Shown here: in pieces, positions 47,073-60,663 of the stretch | Layout: the number at the start of each line of letters is the position of its first letter | How positions within the stretch are numbered: position 1 is the stretch's first letter | Assembly (NCBI GenBank): GCA_900169235.1 | Contig: FWCC01000419.1 | Location: forward strand, 1 to 64,000 | Length of the DNA: 64,000 bases | From: Zarea fungicola | Lineage: Eukaryota; Ascomycota; Sordariomycetes; Hypocreales; Cordycipitaceae | Reading direction: 5' to 3' | Translations under genes and position numbers: made by a program | Notes under the pieces: model-generated | The model's input: only the letters and a program-made list of their open reading frames with translations | Told to the model about the DNA's origin: nothing | Databases searched by the model: none

Positions 47073-47092
47073 TCACGTGACCTATCACGTGA
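47073..47092. promoter_or_regulatory. Two TCACGTGA palindromes upstream of DIS3
   Basis: TCACGTGA at 47073-47080 and again at 47085-47092, start-to-start 12 bp (roughly one helical turn), directly followed by a TATAAA-like sequence (47093). CACGTG is an E-box bound by bHLH factors such as Cbf1. The pair lies about 330 bp before the DIS3 start codon. Confidence 0.5.
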
Positions 47093-47207
47093 TATAAACG
47101 GCAGCGCGAACCCAAGCATTCGACCTCTTTAATCTAGAAAGCCTGGAGAGTTGTGCAACCATTAAAACTATTGTATTTTGATTCGAGATCCCTCTAGGCT
47201 GCTCCAG

Positions 47208-47281
47208 GTAAGTGCTAGTCCTCCGGCAAACGTTTCTGCATGTATGCGTTGGCATTGCGCTAATCGATAAGCCTGTTTTAG
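47208..47281 (+). other. Probable intron in the DIS3 5' untranslated region
   Basis: GTAAGT donor, GCTAATC branch-point-like sequence and TTTTAG acceptor, 74 bp, between the TATA-like site and the DIS3 start codon. The in-frame protein start is after it, so it would be a leader intron. Confidence 0.45.
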
Positions 47282-47417
47282 CAGCTTCTGATTCGCTGAC
47301 TAGGCGCATCCAGGCATAACGTCATTAGAAAATCTCCATTTGACAACATTTTTCATGACCAGCCGCTACAATCCAGACGGAAAGTTTGAGGGAGTTGATA
47401 TCTAGAAATTAGTCATA

Positions 47418-50400
47418 ATGACGAGTCTGAAAAGGGCACATGATTCTGGCCCAATGGCCGCCAATATATCTAGCAAGACTTATGTCCGGTCTACTCGCAC
47501 TGGCAAAGTCCAAAAAATTGTCAGAGAGGTGTACCTCAGAACGGATATTCCCTGCTCCTCGCAGCTATGCAAAGCCTGCCTGGATTTCGCACCACGAAAT
47601 GCAGCTGGTCAATGTAAGCTTATTTTACGTTCACAATAACGCTGTACAGGAGTTCTATCAAGCTAACTTAACCTCATAGCACAGCCCTTCGTCCTGTCAG
47701 ACAAGCCTGCGGGCACCAAGACGTTCCCGCGTGGCCACTACCTGGTACCGGATACCAACGCGCTGCTAAACGCCATGGATCTTTTTGAACAGAGCTCTGC
47801 CTTCTATGATGTTATTATTCTGCAAACTGTGCTGGAGGAGCTGCGCAACCGCTCTTTGCCGCTCTACAATCGCTTAATATCCCTGACTAGCAGCGAGGAG
47901 AAGCGCTTTTACGTCTTCTTCAACGACTTCCGTGTGGAAACTTATGTACAACGAGAGGTGGAGGAGTCAGTCAATGATAGAAACGATCGTGCTGTGCGAA
48001 TGGCTGTCAAGTGGTACGGCCAACATCTATTGGCGCAGGTGGGCAAGGCTAACGCCCCAGCCATCGTCATGCTTACAGACGACCAAGACAATATTCGCAA
48101 AGCAAAAACGGAAGGAATTGATGCGGCTACGTTGAGGCAGTACATCGGCACTCTAGCAGACAGCGAGAGCTTGCTCGACATGATTCCTGAGTCGCAGAAC
48201 GCTGGGCGACAAGATCTCAACAAGGGTACACAACCCCTATACTCTGAATATTTTACTGTGTCACGCATGATGACTGGCGTTAAGGCTGGTCTCATGCACC
48301 AGGGTATTTTCAACGTCTCGCCATACAACTACCTAGAAGGGTCTATCAAAGTACCCGCATTACCCAAGCCCCTCGTCATCCTGGGGAGAGAAAACATCAA
48401 TAGAGCTATCGATGGTGACGTTGTTGTTGTTGAGCTGCTGCCACAGGATCAGTGGAAGCAGCCCTCTACCAAGATTATCGAGGAGGATACTGTAACAAAA
48501 AATGAAGACGCTGACGCGGAGCAGCAGCAGGATTTTGTGTCAGATCGGGAGAAAAAGGCCCTGCAGGAGCAAGTCAAGAGAACACACAAAAGCGGCTCGG
48601 AGACTCAGCCACAACCTACAGCCAAGGTTGTCGGTGTCATCAAGCGGAATTGGCGACAATACGTTGGCCACATTGACCCGTCATCCGCCGGCAAGGGCTC
48701 AAGCCAAGGCCGTAAACTTGAAAATGTGTTTCTCATTCCTATGGACAAGAAGATTCCCAAGATTCGTTTGCGCACGCGACAAGTATCTGAGCTACTAGGC
48801 AAACGACTCTTGGTGACGATCGATGCCTGGGACCGCGACTCAAGGCATCCTGTTGGCCATTTCGTCCGCTCGCTCGGTGAACTGGAAACTAAAGCTGCAG
48901 AGACTGAGGCCCTACTACTCGAATGGGACGTGCAATACCGTCCGTTCCCTAAGACTGTCCTTGATTGCCTACCGAAGGAAGGCCATGACTGGCGCGTGCC
49001 CACGAATACCGACGACCCCGGTTGGAGAGACCGCGAAGATTTGCGCCAACTTCTCATCTGCAGTATCGACCCTGTTGGCTGCCAAGATATTGACGATGCG
49101 CTTCACGCACGCAAGCTGCCCAATGGCAACTACGAGGTCGGCGTGCACATTGCCGACGTCTCCAACTTTGTCAAGCCCGCCAATGCCATGGATTCTGAGG
49201 CAAGTATACGTGGTACCACCGTCTACCTTGTTGACAAGCGCATCGACATGTTGCCGCCACTTCTCGGTACCGATCTCTGCTCGCTCAAGCCTTACGTCGA
49301 ACGTTACGCCTTTTCCGTGCTGTGGGAACTAAATGACAACGCCGACATTGTCAACGTGCGCTTCACAAAATCCGTCATCAAGTCCCGCGAGGCCTTCAGC
49401 TACGAACAGGCACAACTTCGCATCGACGATGACTCGCAGCAGGACGAACTCACATTGGGCATGCGCATGCTGTTGTCCCTGTCTCGCCGGCTCAAGAAGA
49501 AGCGCATGGAGGCTGGTGCGCTGAGCCTTTCATCGCCCGAGGTCAAGGTACAGATGGAGTCGGAGACGTCGGACCCAATTGATGTCAAGACGAAGGAGCT
49601 CCTTGACACTAACTCCCTCGTCGAGGAGTTTATGCTTTTCGCCAACATCTCCGTCGCCGCCAAAATTTACGAGGCGTTTCCCCAGACGGCCATCCTCCGT
49701 CGCCACGCCGCGCCGCCTAAAACCAACTTTGACGAGCTCGCGGAGCAGCTGCGCGTGAAGCGCGGCCTCGAGCTCCGCACAGACTCGAGCAAAGCACTCG
49801 CCGACTCGCTCGATGCTTGCACTGACCAGGCTGAACCATTTTTCAACACTCTCGTCCGTATCATGGCCACCCGCTGCATGATGAGCGCCGAGTACTTTTG
49901 CTCCGGCACGCAGTCGTACCCCGAGTTTCGCCACTATGGTCTCGCCTCCGAGATTTATACGCATTTCACATCCCCCATCCGTCGCTACGCGGATTTGCTG
50001 GCTCACAGGCAGCTCGCCGCGGCGATTGGCTACGAGGCTGTGCATCCGACGGTGCGCAGCAGGGGCCGCCTCGAGGCCGTCTGTAAGAACATCAACGTGC
50101 GCCACCGCAACGCGCAGATGGCCGGGCGCGCATCAATTGCGTACTATGTTGGGCAGGCGCTCAAGGGCCGCGTTGCTGAGGAGGATGCATTTGTCATGCG
50201 CATCTTCAGCAACGGCTTTGTCGTGCTGGTGCCGCGCTTCGGCATCGAGGGCTTGATTCGCCTGCGCGACCTGGCGGACACGGAGCCTGAGAGCGAGTTT
50301 GACGCCGAGAGCTTCACACTGACTACGACGGGAAGCCGTGAAGTCAGGGTCGAGCTGTTCCAAAAGGTCAAGGTTCGAGTCCACGACGAAAAGGATGAGA

Positions 50401-50444
50401 AGACGGGCAAGCGTGGCGTCAAGATGGAGCTGATTAGTGCGTAA
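47418..50444 (+). CDS. DIS3: Dis3/Rrp44 exosome ribonuclease, two exons
   Basis: Exons 47418-47613 and 47680-50444 join at codon 66 (GTAAGC donor, CTCATAG acceptor) to 986 residues, the usual Dis3 length. The N-terminal CR3 cysteines (IPCSSQLCKAC) lead into a PIN domain with VPDTN (D90) and the acidic LTDDQDN, so the endonuclease site looks intact. Two cold-shock-like domains follow, then the RNB domain with DPVGCQDIDDALH: D529, D535, D537 and D538 are the metal ligands of the 3'-5' exonuclease. HFTSPIRRYADLLAHRQL and a C-terminal S1 domain complete it. Dis3 is the catalytic subunit of the RNA exosome, acting in rRNA processing and RNA decay in nucleus and cytoplasm. It is convergent with the NUG1-type gene. 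Confidence 0.97.
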
Positions 50445-50732
50445 ACTGGTAGATTTATATAGACTACATGCATGATTTGTACGCGAGGAAATGGCATTAC
50501 AGTGCTTCGCATGTTAATAAACAGAATAAAAGCTTGGTTTTTCGCACTCATTATGCCTCAACACTAGAATGCCTACATGTTTTTTCCTACGCAAAGTATC
50601 AAGCATAAATTCCCAAAACGCCAAACTGTTGAAATGTTTAAAAAAGATGATATAAACCCAATTGTGACAGAAAACGTGGAACCATTTCTATTTTTCATGT
50701 CATTCCATAAGATGTACTTTTTAGTCTTCCTC

Positions 50733-52477
50733 TTACTGCTCCATGGCCTCGTCATCAGCAACAGCAGCATCGCTATCACCCCACAGGCCCTCGAGTTTGA
50801 ACTCGGCAGCCCATTCTGTGACAATCTGCTTCTGGTCAGCTGCAGTCTCCTCCTCACCAGTCCTCTTCGCAGCGGCGGAGGCAGCCCTTCCGGTCTTGGC
50901 AGCAGCAGGTTTGCCCGAGTCGACCGCCAGAACTGGTGCTTCCACCCAGCCTTGGATGCGGCCATCGCGCCAGTCGGTGACAACTGTCATGGCGGCAGCA
51001 TTGAGGTTGGGTATGCCACCGCGGCCGAGGCGGCCGCGCTTGCGGGCGACCTGAACGAGGAAGTCGGTGCAGAGATCACCGTCATGACGGCTCGGCAGGA
51101 GGGCGGGGATATCGTAAACGTTGGTGAGCTTCTCTAGCAGTTCTGGGTAGGCGGAGAGACGGCGAAGCAGGAGGTTGACGGCGGGGATGGGGTCGTCAAT
51201 TTGTTTCGGAGGTACAGCGTTGAGGAGCACCAGGTGGGCGTGAGCCTCGGCGGCGTTCTTGAGGTTGACAAGACCGGCAGTCTGGACTGACGATGATGAA
51301 GGGAAGATGACACCGGGCGAGTCCAGCAGCTTGAGCTTGCTATCAATTTTGACGGAGCGGATGCTGGTGGTGACGCCTGCCTCGGCACCTGCGGGGCAGG
51401 CCTTGGAGGAGCTAGGAGCCTTACCACTCATACGGCTCAGCAGGGAGTTGATGACAGAGCTCTTGCCGACGTTTGGGTAGCCGATAACGCCGACGGAGAC
51501 GGCGCGCTTGAGATTGCGGCTGGCGGCAAAGCTCTTGAGTGCCTTGAAGAGCGTGGCAGAGGTGTTGGACGCCGAAAGCTCGCGATGGTTGAAGGTGTGC
51601 GCATTGGCGGCGGCGCCTGACGCGCGCAGCGGGAGCGTGGGGAAGTAGCGGCGCAAGTAGACGAGCCAGTCGCGCAGAACCTTGGGCGGAACCAGATCGA
51701 TCTTGTTGAGGATGAGTATCAGGCGCTTGCCTGTTGTCGCGGCGGCCGCCATGATGGAGCGCTCTACCTCACGGGAGCGGGTGCCTTCAGGGTCACGGGC
51801 GTCCAGCACGTACAAAACCACGTCGGCCTCTTCAATGACCTTCTTGAAAACCTTGTCGTATGTTTTGCGAGATGAGGCCTGACCTATAGACATTTCATTG
51901 GTATCCATGTCGTCGTCATGATCGTCGTCATCGTCGTCCGAGCCCATATCGCTGTCAGCCAGGTCCTTATCGTACTTGGCAGCAGCCTTTCTGGCGCTGG
52001 CAATCAGTGCCGCCATGGGGTTCGACTCGTCGACGTCCTCGTCGTCGTCTTCTTCCATGGCGTTGTCGCTACCCTCATCGTCCACATCCTCCATGACCTC
52101 CTCATCTCCACCTTCAGCAGCGGTGGCGGCAACACCTGTCTTTGCAGCCTTGCTCGTTTCCTTGCGTCTCTGGGCATCTTCGATCTTCTTCATGCGTTTC
52201 TCCTCAATTTCCTGAAGAATCTTTTCCTTGTATGGGAACAGGTTGGGGATACCCGGGTCTTTCTTCAACTTGGATCGCCATTCGGGGTTCTTCTTCGCCA
52301 GCTTGCGATCTTTTCGCTGCTTGGAGTTTGAAGCTTTTTGAATCTTGTGCCGAAGGCGAGACGAGACTCGCTTCGAGTTGGGTTCTTGGGAATGTTAGCT
52401 ATACAAAAGTTCGCGTTTACCAAAATTTCTGGCAGAAAAGAATACATACTTTTCGGCTTGTTAATTGATCCCGCCAT
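50733..52477 (-). CDS. NUG1: Nucleolar GTPase of the Nug1/GNL3 family, two exons
   Basis: Minus-strand exons 52477-52450 and 52384-50733 join at codon 10 to 559 residues. The 65-bp intron uses GTATGT and, to keep frame, an AAG acceptor 9 nt after CTAAC. The join gives NKPKKPNSKRVSSRLRHKIQ, the family N-terminus. An acidic stretch at about 95-175 follows a coiled-coil-like KRMKKIEDAQRRKE. The GTPase motifs are circularly permuted: NKIDL (G4) comes first, then GYPNVGKSS (G1), and DSPGV (G3). The C-terminus has a GRGGIPNL element. Nug1/GNL3 proteins bind pre-60S particles and support 60S export, which fits nucleolar function. The stop codon is 288 bp from that of DIS3. Confidence 0.94.
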
Positions 52478-54327
52478 TTCGAATATAGCCGGGTTTGCTA
52501 ACGACGGTGGTTCATCGAGAACTCAACTTTCTTGATCGGTTGGTGGACGGCAGAAAAAAATAAAGTGGGGAAAGCATTGATAGTCCCGGCGAGGTTAGTT
52601 CCATCGCCGCCTTATGCCGCTTGCCTGGCATCATAACCTTGAAACCAAAAAGTGCAGAAGTTACGACATATATTCCTATAAATCAACTCCTGAATGATCT
52701 TAAGAACTTGACTTTATAAGATATTTAGCGTCCTATAATGATAATTTTGCATGGAATACCCATTACTATGCAAAGATACGCACACTATTTTTGAAATTCA
52801 TATACATTGCAGCAAAAGCAGCGCCAGGAAAAGTCCAATCTGAGACCCCACCGTTGTTTCTGCCCAGCTATACATTGACCGCCTTTTATTTACATGCCAG
52901 GTTGTGACTTAAGTTCCGTACTACCACGACCTAAATAATAATCTGTGCGGATAACTCATGGCCAGCATCCCTTTCAATTCCATTTGCAAACAATCTTCCT
53001 TCTCAATCCAAATTTTTCATGGGCAACGCGCTCCCTACTGTACGCCACGCGTAGACATTTCCTGCCCAACTTCTCCATCGGCTATCAGTTTGGCAGGTTC
53101 CGTACGGCATCTATAGTACTAACAATAATTAGACGAATTTAAAATATTAGGCGTGTTTCAAACTCATCTTCTTGTCACAGGTGCATCAGTCTCCACCACG
53201 GATATGCTAATCCACTTCGCCGCGGCCGAGAACCAGAGCTACGACTACGGATGTGAGGTTGACACCATGCAAAGTCCGTTGTGTAATCGGAACTATTAGG
53301 TATCTAATCAGCATCATAATGCCCCCAATACCCTCATTCATTTTAGGCTGCCTAGCTTAGGGCCCCCCTTCATTCTCCCGGACTACCTACACCGCCAGCA
53401 CTGTTCGCATAAATGAAAAGCTCAAGGCAGCGGAGAAAGGCGTGTTCCAAGAATTTAAGGCTATGTACTATCTAGCAGAGTTTTTAAGTGCTTACCAAAA
53501 CTTGATGCGTTTTCTACTTCTTCTCAAATAACTTAAATACAAAAAATGAACTTAAGAAAGTTAAACCTTTATAAAAAGGCTTCAGCTAATGCAACCATCG
53601 ACAGATGATCAAGCAAGCCCACAAGTCACGATCACTGATTGACTGTGAGACATTTGTAAGGCAGGCTGAGAAGCGTATCTCGCCGGGTTTCACTGGGTGG
53701 CAAGACTTGATCAGAATCTCGGCCAAGCAGTAAATGCCAAATCGACGAGACCAGATGGCAAAGTGAAGGAAGTCAAGCAGCCAAGTATTCAACCAGTGGC
53801 ATGAACTGACAAAGGTTATAGAAGAAGTAACCAGGATATAAAACTGGGTTCGCTTCCGAGTAAACTAATTTATTTCGTGACGCAAATAAACATCAGAAAC
53901 TCATACAATTAAAGGAGTAATTCTGCCTACGTGTGCCGATCCATGGAACACAAGGCAGTTTGTACCCTTTGGCGTTAGGAATGGTAATGACGCTAAAGAG
54001 AGGCGTGGATATTTTTATTTGAATTAAAAAAAAAATCATTCTTGCGCTGACTAGTTTTGTTAAACTTTCTCTTCTATTATTAATCTCGTTTATTGCAACG
54101 AAATTCTCGGCACTGGACCATATCCTTACATTGAAAGGTTGTCGTGGCCCCACATTAAGCTTCTCGCTGGCGTCAACTTTTCTGGACTTGCCGTTGGCTG
54201 CCAAACTATTTAGACCTCCAACCTGCCCATCAAGGAGTTCGCCTTTTCTTTTACGCGCCAGCCTACCGCAACACCATCTTTCTCTCCTTCCGACACACGC
54301 ACACGTATATATACCTGTTTTCAAAAA
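52478..54327. other. Divergent intergenic region, AT-rich
   Basis: About 1.85 kb between the starts of NUG1 and SAP62. AT-rich around 52.65-52.8 and 53.5-53.6 kb. No convincing frame. Pyrimidine-rich DNA just before 54328 (TTTCTCTCCTTCC) looks like the SAP62 leader. Confidence 0.55.
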
Positions 54328-55050
54328 ATGGACTATCAAAACCGCGCGGGCTCCAAGTTCGGCGGCGGCGGCGTCGCCTCCTACTCCGCCACAAACGCCG
54401 ACCGTCGTGAGCGCCTCCGCAAGCTCGCCCTCGAGACGATTGACCTTGATAAGGACCCCTACTTCTTCAAGAACCATGTTGGTACCTTTGAGTGCCGCCT
54501 CTGCCTGACTGTGCATCAAAACGACGGCTCGTACCTGGCGCACACGCAGGGCAAGAAGCACCAGACCAACCTCGCGCGCCGCGCCGCCCGCGAGCAGCGT
54601 GAAGGCAAAGCCAGCAACGGCATCGACCCCGCAACCGGCCTGCCCTCGGGTGTCGCGGCCGGCATCCACAGCTCCCGGCGCAACATTGTCAAGATTGGCC
54701 GCCCGGGGTACAAGATCACCAAGGTGCGCGACCCCAACTCGCGCCAGCAAGGCCTGCTGTTTCAGCTACAGTACCCAGAGGCGACGGTAGAAACGAGCCC
54801 CAAGTGGCAAGTGATGAATGCGTTTACGCAGCGCGTCGAGGAACCCGATAAGAACTTTCAGTATCTGCTAGTGGCGGCGGAGCCGTACGAGACAGTCGGG
54901 TTCAAGATCCCCGCGCGGGAGCTGGATAAGCGCGAGGGCAAGCAGTTTTGCTTTTGGGACCCGGATGCAAAGGAGTTTTGGGTGCAAGTCATGTTTATGA
55001 CGGAGCGAGAGGAGCGTTTCAATGCTGCGCCGGGTTTGACAGCACGGTAG
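54328..55050 (+). CDS. SAP62: Splicing factor 3a subunit 2 (SF3a66/Prp11)
   Basis: Single exon, 240 residues, ATG after TTTTCAAAAA. N-terminal MDYQNRAGSKFGGGGVAS is the family hallmark. One matrin-type zinc finger: C56-x2-C59-x12-H72-x5-H78 within TFECRLCLTVHQNDGSYLAH. The C-terminal core (GLLFQLQYPEA, PYETVGFKIPA, FWDPDAKEFWVQVMF) is full length, and the proline-rich animal tail is absent, as in fungi. SF3a66 is part of U2 snRNP and helps bind the branch-point region in the prespliceosome. The symbol follows S. pombe sap62; S. cerevisiae calls it PRP11. Confidence 0.95.
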   Translation: MDYQNRAGSKFGGGGVASYSATNADRRERLRKLALETIDLDKDPYFFKNHVGTFECRLCLTVHQNDGSYLAHTQGKKHQTNLARRAAREQREGKASNGIDPATGLPSGVAAGIHSSRRNIVKIGRPGYKITKVRDPNSRQQGLLFQLQYPEATVETSPKWQVMNAFTQRVEEPDKNFQYLLVAAEPYETVGFKIPARELDKREGKQFCFWDPDAKEFWVQVMFMTEREERFNAAPGLTAR

Positions 55051-55522
55051 CGAGAAGACAGATTTGAGTGATATGAACAATACATGCTCTGCGTTCCAGG
55101 AGTGATAAGGCGGAACAGGGAGCAATTCTTACGTTTGGGAATAGGGTTGGCGTTTATGGACTGCATAACAAGATTTTTGGCATGTAATAATTCACAGGGC
55201 GGCTTGCATTTCTGCATCATGAGTTAACAGCCTAACTAAAACCTCGTATTTTTTATCATAATAAGAAGCTGAATATCCACCACTCGCTGATCAATGCTAT
55301 GGGAACTTTGAAGAGATCCCTATGTCCTTAACACGGAAAAGCGGCGCTGCCCGTTCAACAGGCAGTGCCAGTGTCGCCCAACAAGTTTTAACACATTCAA
55401 CCCAGATAACAAAATCCCCTTCTCTCCTTCTCTCTTCTCCTTTTTTTCTTTTGTATTAACAAATGTCCCCGATCTAAGCCTCTATGTACAGCCGCATTTT
55501 CAAGCTCTCGCCAACACCATGT
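55051..55522. other. Convergent 3' flanks of SAP62 and COT1
   Basis: 472 bases between stop codons. A T/C-rich run (TTCTCTCCTTCTCTCTTCTCC) at about 55.42-55.45 kb. No gene seen. Confidence 0.55.
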
Positions 55523-57647
<2,125 letters not shown>

Positions 57648-58804
57648 CGTGGCCTGGAAAACTGCCTTCTCCTATTTATCCAACCTAAACTCTGCAAAAG
57701 GAGAGTGCAGTGGAAAGCGTATCAAAAGGGCTGTAGGCTGGAGGTGCAGCCCGAGTACTAGATTCGAAACGCGGGGCGTAGGGGCGAAGCGACGGTGTTG
57801 TTTGACTGGGCTGTTGAACAACGTGCCGAGGAAGGGGACAAATAAAAAAATAAAAATAAAAAACCAACAGAAGCTGCCATGCAGCAGCAAAACGGTTCAG
57901 GTGGAGTTTCGGTCAAAACTGGAAGAACTGCAGGATATGCGGTTCTTGCAATTGTACAGGTGGTAGAGACACAGCTCGTACGCGATGGCGGTCAGGTCGG
58001 GTCAGTTCAGGTTCAGGGGAGGCACCAGGGCGGGGCAAACGGTGGAGTGTGGTCGTCTAAAGTCGATGTCTCAGGAGAGCGTAGTAGGGCCTTTTGTTTT
58101 GATCAGTGACTTTTGCTGTTTGATAGTTTATTAGGATAATGCTATTGCAAAAGATACTTTCTTACCTAGAGAATTGAAGTTCATGAGGCTCAATTGCAAA
58201 CTGGCCGAGAACAGCCCCGAGTTTTCTCTGGAAGCATCAAGTCAGCGGCGAGTTAGGCCAGTCGTGTGGCGCGGCGGGCTGCCAACTACACCAGGCTTCG
58301 GGTCTAGGAACTACCAAAAACAGGCTCAAAAAGATTATGACACACATGCTTCTATATTATATCTTCTCGTTTACTAGAAAGACTCTTTCTCATTTGAGAT
58401 TATTTGCAGGAACTATAATATTTTGCAGTGAGTTTCTAATTGGTCTTGTGTACCTTCAGGTCGTGAATTTAGCTGCGCCCATCTCAAGTTTCTTTCAACG
58501 GTCCGACGGGTAATACAAAATATAAAAGCCAGCCCAATTTTCGGAAAGAAGTTACAAAATCTGAGTATGGTATTAAAGCACATTCATAACCGAAATATTC
58601 CGTCAACGATCTACTAAGTTCTGCGCCAGAGGATACCTGTTTACGTCTACGCTATAGGCCGGCTGATCTACGGTAATTTGTCCAGGCTTATCAAACGGAA
58701 ACTATCAGCCTTATCGTAGCTACTTTTTTACCCAGCCAAAAGGGTCACTCTTGGAACCTCAGTTCAACTCCTCACCGATCTCACCGACCTCCAACAAAAT
58801 AAAA
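57648..58804. other. Divergent promoter region, COT1 and TIM54
   Basis: About 1.16 kb between start codons. A-rich stretch at 57841-57860 and several short frames in both directions. The COT1 leader probably extends to about 58.1 kb; no further genes. Confidence 0.55.
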
Positions 58805-60250
58805 ATGGCGGACGCTGTGAAACCACCACCAACAGCGGCCATCCCCGTAGGCGCTGCCGCCGCTCCGGCGCCCGCCCTCCCCGTCAAGCCCACTGGCAAC
58901 CCAGCTCTGCGCATGATGGGCATCCCCAACCTGCCCAAGAAGCTGCCCTCGCGTAACTGGCTTATCTTTTGGGCCGTCTGCGGTACCATTTCCTCAGCTA
59001 TCATCTACGACCGCCGTGAAAAGAAGCGCGCAACCGAAAAGTGGCGCCGCCTCGTCGCGCCGCTCGCCGCCGAACCCATCGGCAAACCCAACCAGCTACC
59101 GCGCCGTCTCACCATCTACGTTGAAGCGCCACCAGGCGATGGGCTGCGATCCGCCCAGGACCACTTCATCGAGTACGCAAAGCCCATCCTCGCAGCATCC
59201 GGCATCGACTGGGAATTCGTACAGGGGAGGCAGCAGGGTGATGTAAGGGCTGCTGTGGCAGAAAAGATTCGCCGGGCGAGAAAGGCTGCAGAGAGGCCAG
59301 ACGAACAGCTCCCTGCGACAGGAGAGAGCGTCGTCGAGGATTTACGCAAGAGGATGGGGTTGCCACGGTACGAAGGCGTCAATGGCGATCTGGTGTTTGG
59401 CCGGCACGCATGGAAGGAGTACATGCGCGGCTTGCACGAGGGCTGGCTCGGTCCACTCGAAGCTCCCCCTCCGCTGATTGTACCTGAGCTACTACAACCA
59501 GGGTCAGAACAACCTGTACCGCCAACAACACCAGAGATCAAGATGGATGACGGAGATGTGATCGCTGTCAACAGCGCCAAGCCTGCCGCAGAAGGAGACA
59601 AAAGAGAAGAGATGAAAAAGGACGAGAAGTCAAAACGCCCGCCGCAGCCACCACCATACAACAACCCCGAGGACTACGAAGCCGCCTCCCTCCCCATCGC
59701 CATTCCCCACGAGTTCCACCCGTCAACAGCCGTCCAGTTTCCCCACCGTCTTGGCTTCCGCCACACCTTTGTACGCCTAGGCTGGTTCTTTAACCGCCGC
59801 GCCCTTGCCGACGACATTGGTCGCGAGATCGCCGCCGTCTGCTTTGCTGCCTCGCGCGACTGGCACGGACCCGACGTCAGCCGAAGCAGCGGCGAGATTG
59901 AGCAACAGCTCCTCCTGAAGCACGAGGAAAAGAACTGGCAAAAATCAGTTTGGACGCCCGATGAGCCACCCAAGCCTGAAGAGGACACGCGGACGCCTGA
60001 GGAGAAGGCCAAACCACCAAAGGAAATGATTTGGGCGAATCCACTCAAGGTCGACGGTCGCATCGCGCAGCGCATGCGTCGGTTTGAGATCCTACCTGAA
60101 CATGAGGCGCGTGCGCAAGAGATTGTTGTGCCCGAAGAGGATATTGAGGGCTTCCTCAAAGGTAGCTTGCGCAGTCTGTGGCGTTGGGGCGTCAAGACGT
60201 GGACGGACGAGCCCATGCGGCCGAATGTCGGCGATGTTGATGACAAGTAA
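58805..60250 (+). CDS. TIM54: Mitochondrial inner membrane translocase subunit Tim54
   Basis: Single exon, 481 residues. ATG 58805 follows ACAAAATAAAA; an in-frame ATG at 58751 adds 18 residues unlike the family. One transmembrane segment at about 51-68 (NWLIFWAVCGTISSAIIY) follows a Pro/Ala-rich N-terminus, and a large intermembrane-space domain follows: RRLTIYVEAPPGDGLRSA, HAWKEYMRGLHEGWLGPL and GWFFNRRALADDIGREIAAVC are family blocks. A basic/acidic Lys/Glu-rich linker sits near 255-310. In yeast Tim54 scaffolds the TIM22 carrier translocase and helps assemble Yme1. No clear mitochondrial presequence is seen, as in the family. Confidence 0.93.
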   Translation: MADAVKPPPTAAIPVGAAAAPAPALPVKPTGNPALRMMGIPNLPKKLPSRNWLIFWAVCGTISSAIIYDRREKKRATEKWRRLVAPLAAEPIGKPNQLPRRLTIYVEAPPGDGLRSAQDHFIEYAKPILAASGIDWEFVQGRQQGDVRAAVAEKIRRARKAAERPDEQLPATGESVVEDLRKRMGLPRYEGVNGDLVFGRHAWKEYMRGLHEGWLGPLEAPPPLIVPELLQPGSEQPVPPTTPEIKMDDGDVIAVNSAKPAAEGDKREEMKKDEKSKRPPQPPPYNNPEDYEAASLPIAIPHEFHPSTAVQFPHRLGFRHTFVRLGWFFNRRALADDIGREIAAVCFAASRDWHGPDVSRSSGEIEQQLLLKHEEKNWQKSVWTPDEPPKPEEDTRTPEEKAKPPKEMIWANPLKVDGRIAQRMRRFEILPEHEARAQEIVVPEEDIEGFLKGSLRSLWRWGVKTWTDEPMRPNVGDVDDK

Positions 60251-60663
60251 CAAGAGCGGAAGGGAGATTAGGCGCCGTTGGCGCTGTTGAAGAACGAGAA
60301 GAAAGCATGATTGTACTATTATGGAAAATGGGAGACATCAACTCACCTTTGTAAGAAGAAAAGTTAACGCAATATTTGCATTGTATATTAATCATCAAAC
60401 CATCATATGTCATCTTCATATACCAACACATACAAAAGTCCCATACGAACACATTTGTTTTCGACCTATAGAGTATACGTGGTCTTCTGAAGAGATACGG
60501 CCTTGACGCTGCTACCTGTCGGTGAATAACCCTTCATCGATTGAAAGTCATGCTGCCCCGTTACCAGTTTGTCCTGTTGCCAATAAACAACGCATAGGCA
60601 AGGCCAAAAACGCCAAAAAGATGACAATTCCGTCTCCCAAACGATGATTCGAAAACCAGCCAT
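60251..60663. other. Convergent 3' flanks of TIM54 and the NIP30-like gene
   Basis: 413 bases with no convincing frame; expected to contain both 3' ends. Confidence 0.55.

Noticed and set aside
49530..50105. 191-codon minus frame inside DIS3.
   Set aside because: Shadow of the high-GC third positions of the RNB coding exon.
59116..60246. Two minus frames (182 and 190 codons) antisense to TIM54.
   Set aside because: Shadows of TIM54; serine- and proline-rich translation typical of antisense reading.
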